Shown: positions 1 through 6,015, counted from the first letter of the stretch. The stretch: 7,318 bases of DNA from an uncultured Alphaproteobacteria bacterium (GCA_903927415.1 CAIYMZ010000092.1:1-7318), one strand, 5' to 3'. The notes: generated by a model from the sequence alone, not told the origin. Program-made: numbers and translations.

Positions 1-714
1 ATTTTCACCGAAGGTAATAATTCATTATCTCGTTTAGGCCTCAATCAACAGCTTGAAAAGGATGCGATTTCCGATCTAAAATACTACCCACAGCACTTTT
101 TAACTCGTACACAAATTAACCTAAAGCAAGTTTTTGAGACCAGTAATTGGTATTTCTATAATAATATGCAAAATAACAGAAAGCTGCCAGCCAATTTGCA
201 TTTTAAGTTTGGTAATCAGTTTACTTTTATTTTTATTGCATCGGCATTCACAGCAATTTTATGCGGAGTTTTGCTAGCATCTAATTCACAAAAACCTGAA
301 CCAATAATTACAATATTTTTCTTCACGCTATTAGCCTTAGAATTTATTTTGTTATTTTACGATTGTAATTGTTCCTTTTCTTTTTTGGGAAGTTTTTATA
401 TGAAACCCGAGATTGTCGTTCGTATCTCATTATTATCCCTTGTTGTTATTTTATTTTTTTCAGGCACGGGCTTTTTTGATAGGAAGAAGACTGGCACACC
501 AAAACCTGAAGCTTTGTTGGCAATTTTTATGATTTGCACGATTTTATACTCAGTAGTAATGGCTCTTCTACTTGCCGGAGAAGAGCACCAGAGATATAGA
601 ACTTATATTAACCCTCTACTATTAGTGCTTTCAGCCATTTCGGTAGAAATGATGATAGTCTATCTGGCCAGCTTAAAGCATAAGCTTTGCAAAACATTAA
701 AATTTTGGAAATAA
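1..714 (+). CDS. Polytopic membrane protein, probable GT-C (PMT/GT39-like) glycosyltransferase, C-terminal part
   Basis: The frame is open from base 1, so the gene begins outside the window; the ATG at 166 is internal, and 237 codons precede the TAA at 712-714. The product starts with a soluble stretch (about residues 1-70) resembling the 'DA..DL.. P..FL.. ..' segment found before the last helices in GT-C enzymes. About five hydrophobic segments follow, roughly at residues 73-93, 102-120, 140-159, 172-192 and 202-223, and then a short basic tail. Just before the last helix is EEHQRYRTYINPLLLVL. This resembles the 'ERYR.P..PLLLLLA' ending common in membrane glycosyltransferases that use polyprenyl-phosphate sugars. 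Family membership is inferred from this ending and the topology; the catalytic N-terminal loop is not visible. The gene is markedly AT-rich (301-360 holds 14 G+C of 60), unlike the genes to its right. It converges on the pilin genes. Another multi-helix surface-polysaccharide protein is possible. Confidence 0.6.
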   Translation: MFTEGNNSLSRLGLNQQLEKDAISDLKYYPQHFLTRTQINLKQVFETSNWYFYNNMQNNRKLPANLHFKFGNQFTFIFIASAFTAILCGVLLASNSQKPEPIITIFFFTLLALEFILLFYDCNCSFSFLGSFYMKPEIVVRISLLSLVVILFFSGTGFFDRKKTGTPKPEALLAIFMICTILYSVVMALLLAGEEHQRYRTYINPLLLVLSAISVEMMIVYLASLKHKLCKTLKFWK

Positions 715-801
715 GTTCTAAACTCATCAAGAACACAGAACCATCCGCTTTAGATACGCTACAGTGCGATTGTGCGCCAAATCTTTCCAAAAAAATCTGA
801 C

Positions 802-1683
802 CTAAAGCCCAGTAACCGCAATTCCGTATTTTTTGGAGAGATATTTCATCACGTCTCTTCTTTCCTGAATCTTCAGTAAGCGATCGTAAACGATAACTTC
901 CGAGATGAGTCCATTAAATCCTGAAGAGCCATCTCTGCCAGCGCCAATAGTCAATCCGCGTAATGTGTTTGTTCCCGGATTAATCGTTCCTCCTCCAGCC
1001 ATTGTTGCGGCGTTATTTACGTAAGCTCCGGAAGTTGCGCCGTTAAAATATGCGGCAGTGATGTAACTACCATTGGAAGCAATGCTGGCAGGATTGCTGC
1101 CAGTTCCGGTGCTGACGCCAGTGGTTAAATTAAAATAAATATTTGGCGGATTAATCGCTACCAAGGAAACGCCGTAAGCGCCGGAGCCGCCATCTGCTAT
1201 TATTCCGAGTGCACTGGTTAATGGCATGGCGACAAAAAATATGCTACATTTCGCTAATGATCCTTGATATTGATAAAAATCTGCCAAGCCAGCAAGCATC
1301 GCATTTGCTGCTCCGCTGAATTTTATGCTGGGGATTTTATTGATGCCTGATACTTGATAAAGCACGGCGCTGCTGGCGGTGCGGGTTAATTTGTTTTTTG
1401 CTGAAGTGGTGTTTGGTTTTGATCCGGGGGCGATGTCGTACCAAGTTGTGATTTGAGAAGCGTCGAAGGCTTCTATTATTTTGAACGAGTCTTTGTGGGA
1501 AGTTTCGTACCAAGCAATAAGGCCATTAATCTGTGGAACTGGCGATTGCACAGTAAGTGAACGAGCGCTAGCAAGTCGTGCAGCGTTTAGTATTCCTCCA
1601 CCCTTCACCACGCCGACAATAAAAATTCCGATGAGGATGAGAACGACGGAGAGTTCGATTAGAGTGAAGGCTTTTTTAGGCAT
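802..1683 (-). CDS. Prepilin-like protein with C-terminal lectin (ConA/LamG-like) domain, copy 1
   Basis: The 293-residue protein opens with MPKKAFTLIELSVVLILIG, a class III (type IV prepilin/pseudopilin) signal. It has a five-residue basic leader, a cleavage site with Ala at -1 instead of the usual Gly, Phe at +1 and the conserved Glu at +5. Residues 6-30 form the hydrophobic stalk helix, which would hold the protein in the inner membrane before assembly. From about residue 54 (GLIAWYETS) to the end there is a beta-rich, Gly/Ala/Asn/Ser-rich domain. It ends in SEVIVYDRLL, ERRDV and KYLSKKYGI, a typical ending of concanavalin A-like/LamG jelly-roll domains. The likely role is a surface or periplasmic filament subunit with a carbohydrate-binding head. 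It is the last gene of the minus-strand block, 12 bases after copy 2, with no Shine-Dalgarno sequence before its ATG. Residues 97-293 are almost the same as in copy 2. Ligand and filament type (type IV pilus or type II secretion) are unknown. Confidence 0.85.
   Translation of the reverse strand: MPKKAFTLIELSVVLILIGIFIVGVVKGGGILNAARLASARSLTVQSPVPQINGLIAWYETSHKDSFKIIEAFDASQITTWYDIAPGSKPNTTSAKNKLTRTASSAVLYQVSGINKIPSIKFSGAANAMLAGLADFYQYQGSLAKCSIFFVAMPLTSALGIIADGGSGAYGVSLVAINPPNIYFNLTTGVSTGTGSNPASIASNGSYITAAYFNGATSGAYVNNAATMAGGGTINPGTNTLRGLTIGAGRDGSSGFNGLISEVIVYDRLLKIQERRDVMKYLSKKYGIAVTGL
805..1395 (-). repeat. Tandem gene-internal direct repeat, left copy (pilin head domain)
   Basis: This 591-base segment encodes residues 97-293 of pilin copy 1. 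It lies in direct orientation to 1702-2289 at an offset of 897 bases near its left end and 894 near its right end, because copy 1 has one extra codon (CAAGGA where copy 2 has CGA). I aligned the two by eye. The 333-base core 874-1206 differs at 12 positions, all of them silent. Similarity falls off sharply to the right of 1395, where the region joining stalk and head differs in length and sequence. Confidence 0.9.
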
Positions 1684-1695
1684 AAAAATTTTTAT

Positions 1696-2571
1696 TTATT
1701 CTAATCCAGTCGTGGCGATTCCGTATTTTTTGGAGAGGTATTTCATCACGTCTTTGCGCTCCTGAATTTGGAGTAAGCGATCGTAAACGATAACTTCCGA
1801 GATGAGTCCATTAAATCCTGAAGAGCCATCTCTGCCAGCGCCAATAGTTAATCCGCGTAATGTGTTTGTTCCTGGATTAATCGTTCCTCCTCCGGCCATT
1901 GTTGCGGCGTTATTTACGTAAGCTCCGGAAGTTGCGCCGTTAAAATATGCGGCAGTGATGTAGCTACCATTGGAAGCAATGCTGGCTGGATTGCTACCAG
2001 TTCCAGTGCTGACGCCAGTGGTTAAATTAAAATAAATATTTGGTGGGTTAATCGCTACCAAGGAAACGCCGTAAGCGCCGGAGCCACCATCTGCGATTAT
2101 TCCCAGTGAACTAGTCAGTGGCATGGCGACAAAAAATATGCTACATTTCGCTAATGATCGATATTGATAAAAATCTGTCAGGCCAGCAAGCATCGCATTT
2201 GCTGCTCCGCTGAATTTTATGCTGGGGATTTTATTGATGCCTGATACTTGATAAAGCACGGTGCTGCTGGCAGTGCGGGTGAGTTTGTTTTTTTGTTCTG
2301 CTAAGGAGTTGGGAGAGATGTCATACCAAGTTGTGATCTGTTTTCCATCGAGAGCCTCGCTTGTTTTGAGTGAGGTCGAAAGTGAAGTTTCGTACCAAGC
2401 GACGAGTCCGGAAATGCTTGGCACTGTTGATTTTAGGGTGAGAGATCTGGCGGCAGAAAGTCGCGCCGCCATCACCAACGTTCCGCTTTTCGCCACTCCA
2501 GCTATCAAAATTCCGATCAAAATTAGAACGATGGAAAGCTCAAGGACAGTAAAAGCAGAATTTTTTTTCAT
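1696..2571 (-). CDS. Prepilin-like protein with C-terminal lectin (ConA/LamG-like) domain, copy 2
   Basis: I place the start at the ATG at 2571, giving 291 residues, because this ATG overlaps the gcvPB stop as ATGA. An upstream in-frame TTG at 2583 would add four residues (MVRL) inside gcvPB and has no ribosome site. The N-terminus MKKNSAFTVLELSIVLILIG is a class III prepilin signal with a six-residue leader, Ala at -1, Phe at +1 and Glu at +5, followed by a hydrophobic stalk helix. The head begins near residue 55 (GLVAWYETS) and ends with SEVIVYDRLL, ERKDV and KYLSKKYGI, as in copy 1, so the same ConA/LamG-like fold is inferred. From residue 95 onward it matches copy 1 apart from seven substitutions, one QG-to-R change and one extra C-terminal Glu. 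Residues 1-94 differ much more, although the pattern AARSLT..S.VP.I.GL.AWYETS is shared. Translation probably depends on ribosomes finishing gcvPB. Confidence 0.85.
   Translation of the reverse strand: MKKNSAFTVLELSIVLILIGILIAGVAKSGTLVMAARLSAARSLTLKSTVPSISGLVAWYETSLSTSLKTSEALDGKQITTWYDISPNSLAEQKNKLTRTASSTVLYQVSGINKIPSIKFSGAANAMLAGLTDFYQYRSLAKCSIFFVAMPLTSSLGIIADGGSGAYGVSLVAINPPNIYFNLTTGVSTGTGSNPASIASNGSYITAAYFNGATSGAYVNNAATMAGGGTINPGTNTLRGLTIGAGRDGSSGFNGLISEVIVYDRLLQIQERKDVMKYLSKKYGIATTGLE
1702..2289 (-). repeat. Tandem gene-internal direct repeat, right copy (pilin head domain)
   Basis: This 588-base partner of 805-1395 encodes residues 95-290 of pilin copy 2. Repeats of this length in direct orientation are good substrates for homologous recombination. 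Such an event could delete one pilin, fuse the copy 2 stalk to the copy 1 head, or homogenise the heads by gene conversion. Confidence 0.9.
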
Positions 2572-4061
2572 GAGGCGAACCAAGTTGTTATTGGGGTTTT
2601 GGCGGCTCTTACATCATCCAATCTTTTTCTTGGAGTTGAGAGGGGATAATTGTGGAACCTGTCTCCACGGCCTTCGGCGATTTCTTTCGCGATGTGGAGC
2701 ATTGTCGCGACGAATTGGTCGATTGTTTCTTTGGTTTCGGTTTCTGTCGGCTCAATCAGCATCGCGCCGGAAACGACAAGCGGGAAGAAGACTGTCATCG
2801 GGTGGATACCGAATTCGATCAAAGCTTTTGCGATGTCGAGTGTGCTGATTCCCTGCGCTTTTTGAATTTTGTCGGTGAGCAAACATTCATGCATGCAATT
2901 GCCGCTGAATGGCACGTGGAAGTGATTTTTCAATTTTGCCAAAATGTAATTGGCGCTGAGCACCGCATCTTCTGCAACTTTTTGTAAACCGTCAGTGCCA
3001 TGTGAAAGCATGTAGGACAAGGCGCGGACATGCATTCCGAATTGGCCGTTAAAACCTTTTACTTTGCCGCAAGAATTTTTTGGCGTGACGAGTTTGTAAA
3101 TTTCGCCGATTTTTTCGACGTGAGGAGTTGGTAAAAATTCTGCAAGTTCTGCGCGCACAGCGATTGGTCCAGAACCGGGGCCGCCGCCGCCATGCGGAGT
3201 TGAAAAAGTTTTGTGCAAATTGAAATGCATGACGTCGACGCCGATGTCAGCAGGGCGCACCTTGCCGACGATGGCGTTGTAGTTGGCGCCGTCGCAATAA
3301 AAATAAGCGCCGACGGAGTGAATTAATTTTGCGATTTCGGGAATGTCTTTCTCGAATTTGCCGCAAGTGTTTGGATTGGTGATCATCGTGCCGGCGATGT
3401 TGCTGCCGTGTTCGGCGATTAATTTTTTGAACAAATCAAGATCGATCAAGCCTTCGGAATTTGACGGAATGACTTTGATTTGAAAGCCGCACATCGCCGC
3501 CGTTGCTGGGTTGGTGCCATGCGCTGAATCTGGAATCAAAACGATTTTTCTGTGAGCTTCGCCTTTTTTCTCGTGCGCTTTTTTGATGACGAGCATGCCA
3601 GCAAGTTCACCTTGCGCGCCAGCTGCTGGAGCAAGCGAAACCGCGCCAAGCCCAGTCAAAGTCGCGAGCCAATTTTGTAAATTAAACATCAATTCCAACG
3701 CGCCTTGAACGGTGGATTGATCTTGCAGCGGGTGAATGTCGGCAAATCCGGGAAGGCGTGCGAGCTTCTCATTCAAGCGCGGATTGTGTTTCATCGTGCA
3801 AGAACCGAGAGGATAAAATCCGGCATCGATCGAATAATTTTGGTTCGAGAGGCGCACGAAATGACGAATCACTTGCGGTTCGTTGACTTGCGCGAGTCCG
3901 ATTTCTTCGCGTTCTTTTTGTCCGGTTCGGATGGAAAAATTCGCAACTTCCGGCAAATCCACGCCACAAGCGCCAGCACGAGTTTGTTTGATGAGGAGTT
4001 CAGTTTCGTGGCGAAGGCCGCCGATTTCTTGAGGGGAAAATTCTTTCGGAGCGAAGGTCAT
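2568..4061 (-). CDS. gcvPB: Glycine dehydrogenase (decarboxylating) subunit 2, GcvPB
   Basis: This is the PLP-binding half of a split P-protein. With GcvPA it decarboxylates glycine and passes the aminomethyl group to the lipoyl arm of GcvH in the cytoplasm. At 497 residues it is the usual length for the family. Visible family motifs are YPLGSCTMKHNPR (about residues 83-95), SAHGTNPA (179-186), CDGANYNA (256-263) and NLHKTFSTPHGGGGPG (281-296), whose Lys284 should form the Schiff base with PLP. The C-terminus RLDDVRAAKTPITTW is also typical. The start ATG overlaps the stop of the DUF2442 gene as ATGA, and the stop overlaps the start of pilin copy 2 in the same way, so translation is probably coupled on both sides. 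No ribosome binding site stands out, since the sequence before the ATG is mostly A. Base composition is higher in G+C than the neighbouring small genes (37 of 60 at 3241-3300). The gene is intact. Confidence 0.97.
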   Translation of the reverse strand: MTFAPKEFSPQEIGGLRHETELLIKQTRAGACGVDLPEVANFSIRTGQKEREEIGLAQVNEPQVIRHFVRLSNQNYSIDAGFYPLGSCTMKHNPRLNEKLARLPGFADIHPLQDQSTVQGALELMFNLQNWLATLTGLGAVSLAPAAGAQGELAGMLVIKKAHEKKGEAHRKIVLIPDSAHGTNPATAAMCGFQIKVIPSNSEGLIDLDLFKKLIAEHGSNIAGTMITNPNTCGKFEKDIPEIAKLIHSVGAYFYCDGANYNAIVGKVRPADIGVDVMHFNLHKTFSTPHGGGGPGSGPIAVRAELAEFLPTPHVEKIGEIYKLVTPKNSCGKVKGFNGQFGMHVRALSYMLSHGTDGLQKVAEDAVLSANYILAKLKNHFHVPFSGNCMHECLLTDKIQKAQGISTLDIAKALIEFGIHPMTVFFPLVVSGAMLIEPTETETKETIDQFVATMLHIAKEIAEGRGDRFHNYPLSTPRKRLDDVRAAKTPITTWFAS

Positions 4062-4312
4062 TTTTTCTTTTTATTTTGTTGGATTAGTAATTCGTAAAGA
4101 GACTCGGGAGCAAGATCAGCGCCGTTTTCCCAAGAGAGTGTGTCGTTTTCGATTTTGAAATTTTTGAAATAATTTTGATCACGCAAAGGTTCAAAAACTT
4201 CTCCCCAAGAAACTTCTTTCGCGAGATCAACCTCACCTTTTTTGTGATTATTAAATTTTAGCCAAACTCGATAATCGGCGATGTATTTTGCGTCGGTAAC
4301 GTGTAGAAACAT
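4058..4312 (-). CDS. DUF2442 family small protein
   Basis: This 84-residue protein has the DUF2442 pattern: VTDAKYIADYRVWLKF near the N-terminus (residues 5-20), GEVDL (26-30), VFEPLRDQNYF (39-49), then WENGADLAPESLYEL (61-75). The usual biochemical role of the family is not established. Members often lie next to DUF4160 genes, as here, and the couple has been suggested to act as a toxin-antitoxin-like pair; that is an inference, not shown by the sequence. The start lies two bases after the DUF4160 stop and has the only clear Shine-Dalgarno sequence in the block. The stop overlaps the gcvPB start as ATGA, and the C-terminal KKKK is encoded by the A-rich stretch leading into gcvPB. G+C is low (21 of 60 at 4201-4260), which may indicate arrival from elsewhere. 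Confidence 0.85.
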   Translation of the reverse strand: MFLHVTDAKYIADYRVWLKFNNHKKGEVDLAKEVSWGEVFEPLRDQNYFKNFKIENDTLSWENGADLAPESLYELLIQQNKKKK

Positions 4313-4314
4313 GG

Positions 4315-4572
4315 TTACTCCAAAGGTTTGATTTTGTTTAAAGTTTTTTTAAGAGCGGCCAATTCCCAATCTTGCAGCAATTCTTTTTTGTGAAGATCGC
4401 GCCAGTCTAGGACTGCATTCAAAGCTCTTTTTGGAAATTTACCGCTTACTGTTCCCGTCCCAATATCAACAGAAATTTTATAGTTTCCGAATCGGGCATG
4501 AAAATGTGGCGGATTATGATCTCTGTAGTGCATCGAGATAATAATCCCAAGAAAGCGGCTGATTTCGGGCAT
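4315..4572 (-). CDS. DUF4160 family small protein
   Basis: This 85-residue protein shows the DUF4160 signature clearly. The N-terminus is MPEISRFLGI followed by ISMHYRDHNPPHFHARFG (residues 12-29), and then come a V/I-rich beta segment ending in G and F-P-K-R-A (46-50), and LDWRDLHKKELLQDW (55-69). The His-rich HNPPHFHA motif is the conserved core, but its chemistry is unknown. The family usually travels with DUF2442, which follows here after two bases. The start lies 30 bases beyond the gcvPA stop, with no evident Shine-Dalgarno sequence; the gap is mostly A, T and C. G+C is low (21 of 60 at 4321-4380) compared with gcvPA and gcvPB. Its position between the two subunits of one enzyme suggests a small-cassette insertion that left the operon readable. 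A toxin or antitoxin role is speculative. Confidence 0.88.
   Translation of the reverse strand: MPEISRFLGIIISMHYRDHNPPHFHARFGNYKISVDIGTGTVSGKFPKRALNAVLDWRDLHKKELLQDWELAALKKTLNKIKPLE
4318..4321 (-). promoter_or_regulatory. Shine-Dalgarno site (GGAG) for the DUF2442 gene
   Basis: GGAG on the minus strand lies five bases before the DUF2442 ATG and spans the last DUF4160 codons and stop. It is the only convincing Shine-Dalgarno match I see before any start in the minus-strand block. It supports the start at 4312 and suggests the second protein of the pair is translated on its own strong signal. Confidence 0.6.
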
Positions 4573-4602
4573 AAATTTTGGTGTTGATGGGTTTAGAAAA
4601 AT

Positions 4603-5880
4603 TTACTTCAGAATTTCCCCCAAAGTTTCGGTGAAAATTTTGATGTCGGCGTCCGATGTTAATTCACTCACCGCCACGACCATTTGATTGCCTTGCGCAA
4701 ATCCGCCAATGATGTTTTTGGCGAGGAGTTTTTTGTTCACTTCGCTCGCATCTTTCGAAAGTTCAATCGTGAATTCGTTGAAGAAATTTTTGTTCAGAAT
4801 TTTTACGCCACTGATTTGAGCGAGTGAATCCGCTAAGTCGCAGGCTTTTTTGTGATTGATTAGAGCAAGTTTTTTAAATCCGATTTCGCCGAGTAGTGAA
4901 GCGTGAATCGTGAAGGCAGTCGCACACAGGCCTTGATTCGAGCAAATGTTGGAAGTGGCTTTTTCGCGGCGGATGTGCTGTTCGCGGGCGTTGAGCGTGA
5001 GGACGTAGCCGAGTTTGTTGTCGGCATCCAAAGTTGCGCCGCAAATTCTTCCCGGCATTTGGCGGACAAATTCTTTTTTGCAGGCGAAAAATCCGAGCAG
5101 CGGGCCGCCGAAATTTAATCCGACTCCGATTGACGAAGCCTCGCCAACCACGATGTCCGCTTGCTTCGGAGCTTCGAGCAAACCGAGCGACAAAATTTCG
5201 TTGGTGACGACAATCAGCAGCGCGCCGGCGGCGTCACATTTTTTGCGCAGCGAATCGAGATCAGAAATTTCGCCGTGAAAATCAGGATATTGCGCGATGA
5301 CGGCAGCGCAGGATTCGTCGATGTTTGCAGTGAATTTTGCGTCATTTAAATCGAGGTAAGTTTTGGTGACGTCGAGGTAATCGGGGTGAATATTTCCGAC
5401 GGTCGCGATGTTTTTGCGACCAGATTTAATGCGCAAAGCCATCAAGCAGGACTCCGCCATTGACGTGGCTCCGTCATACATTGAAGCATTGGCGATTTCC
5501 ATTCCAGTAAGCAGTGCAATGATTGACTGAAATTGAAAAATCACCGCCAAAGTTCCTTGCGAAATTTCCGGTTGGTAAGGCGTGTAAGAAGTTAAAAATT
5601 CTGAACGCTGAATGATGTGGTCAACAGCGGCTGGGATGTGGTGCTTGTAGCAGCCAGCACCCAAGAAAAAAGGCCCAGCAGAAGCAGCACGATTTTTTTT
5701 TGCCAGTGCGGTGAGGGCGGATTCAACCTCAATTTCACCTTGGTGATTTGGTAAATTTTCGAGCGGTTTTTGGAGTAAAAATTCCGCCGGAACTGCATCG
5801 TAAAGTTGGTCAATTTTTGAGACACCAATTGCTTGCAACATTTCGCTGCGATCCTTTTCGGTCAAAGCTAGGTAACGCAT
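4603..5880 (-). CDS. gcvPA: Glycine dehydrogenase (decarboxylating) subunit 1, GcvPA
   Basis: This is the non-PLP half of the split P-protein of the glycine cleavage system, homologous to the N-terminal half of single-chain GcvP. It pairs with GcvPB, encoded downstream. The 425 residues are close to the family length of about 440-450. Recognisable blocks are the N-terminal MRYLALTEKDRSEML, FFLGAGCYKHHIP (residues 71-83), SYTPYQPEISQGTL (98-111), NASMYDGATSMAE (131-143) and a middle segment containing IVVGEASSIG and NFGGPLLGFFACK. It is the first gene of the minus-strand block. Its ATG lies 135 bases from the divergent rfbB start, and no Shine-Dalgarno sequence precedes it. The normally adjacent subunit gene gcvPB is displaced by two small DUF genes. 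Neither gcvT nor gcvH is adjacent, and no glycine riboswitch is seen upstream. Confidence 0.96.
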   Translation of the reverse strand: MRYLALTEKDRSEMLQAIGVSKIDQLYDAVPAEFLLQKPLENLPNHQGEIEVESALTALAKKNRAASAGPFFLGAGCYKHHIPAAVDHIIQRSEFLTSYTPYQPEISQGTLAVIFQFQSIIALLTGMEIANASMYDGATSMAESCLMALRIKSGRKNIATVGNIHPDYLDVTKTYLDLNDAKFTANIDESCAAVIAQYPDFHGEISDLDSLRKKCDAAGALLIVVTNEILSLGLLEAPKQADIVVGEASSIGVGLNFGGPLLGFFACKKEFVRQMPGRICGATLDADNKLGYVLTLNAREQHIRREKATSNICSNQGLCATAFTIHASLLGEIGFKKLALINHKKACDLADSLAQISGVKILNKNFFNEFTIELSKDASEVNKKLLAKNIIGGFAQGNQMVVAVSELTSDADIKIFTETLGEILK

Positions 5881-5912
5881 TTGTTTTTGGAAATTAAGTT
5901 TTGAAGAGATTT

Positions 5913-6000
5913 TTTAAAAAGATTGCAGGAAAGTATTTTTTAGTTGGGTATTTTTCAATGAAATACCTATCCTCAAACTGAAAATATTCATCTTTTTAAA
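5913..6000. repeat. Imperfect concentric inverted repeat in the gcvPA-rfbB divergent region
   Basis: An 11-base arm TTTAAAAAGAT at 5913-5923 is matched by its exact reverse complement ATCTTTTTAAA at 5990-6000. Inside it, GGTATTT (5947-5953) and AAATACC (5961-5967) form a perfect 7-bp stem with a 7-base loop, and the two palindromes share a centre (5956.5 and 5957). Between them the left arm GAA, TATTTT and AGTT also recur in order on the reverse complement of the right arm, with small gaps. The whole 88-base element lies between two divergent start codons. It could be a shared operator, a leader RNA hairpin, or a small non-autonomous mobile palindrome. I see no target-site duplication. The rest of 5881-6015 is AT-rich with no recognised motif. 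Confidence 0.7.
5930..5958 (-). promoter_or_regulatory. Weak candidate sigma70-type promoter for gcvPA
   Basis: On the minus strand, TTGAAA (5958-5953) and TACTTT (5935-5930) are 17 bases apart. The -35 fits the consensus at five of six positions, the -10 at only three. Initiation near 5923 would give a leader of about 43 bases. The candidate sits inside the inverted repeat at 5913-6000, so a protein binding there would be expected to affect it. AT-rich DNA produces such matches by chance. Confidence 0.25.
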
Positions 6001-6015
6001 CACTTATTTTGTAAT

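Noticed and set aside
166..714. A complete 182-residue membrane protein starting at ATG 166
   Set aside because: The same frame is open back to base 1 with sensible glycosyltransferase-like sequence, and no ribosome site precedes 166, so the gene is longer and its start is outside the window.
608..790. Small minus-strand protein in the convergent gap
   Set aside because: Most of it is antisense to the last helix of the membrane protein. It has no ribosome site or recognisable motif, although it would reach into the unassigned gap.
715..801. Terminator between the convergent glycosyltransferase and pilin genes
   Set aside because: Only a 5-bp stem (GTTCT/AGAAC at 715-734, loop about 10) without a proper T-run was found, too weak to call. 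The rest of the gap shows nothing recognisable.
2572..2583. Upstream TTG start for pilin copy 2 (adds MVRL)
   Set aside because: It lies deeper within gcvPB and has no ribosome site. It would also lengthen the leader beyond the form seen in copy 1, whereas the ATG at 2571 makes a clean ATGA overlap.
2261..2848. Long plus-strand frames opposite gcvPB and the pilins (for example 2261-2848 and 3705-4097)
   Set aside because: They lie antisense to genes with strong family motifs, have no recognisable domain, and their composition is that of complementary strands.
5944..5973. Plus-strand promoter for rfbB (TTGGGT at 5944-5949, TATCCT at 5968-5973)
   Set aside because: The -35 matches at only three of six and the -10 at four of six positions, with 18-base spacing. 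Both elements lie within the palindrome, so the match cannot be separated from chance.
5881..6015. Glycine riboswitch upstream of gcvPA
   Set aside because: Glycine riboswitches often precede gcv genes, but the conserved GGAGAG-type and CTCAGGCA-like blocks are absent from this AT-rich region, and only the concentric palindrome is present.
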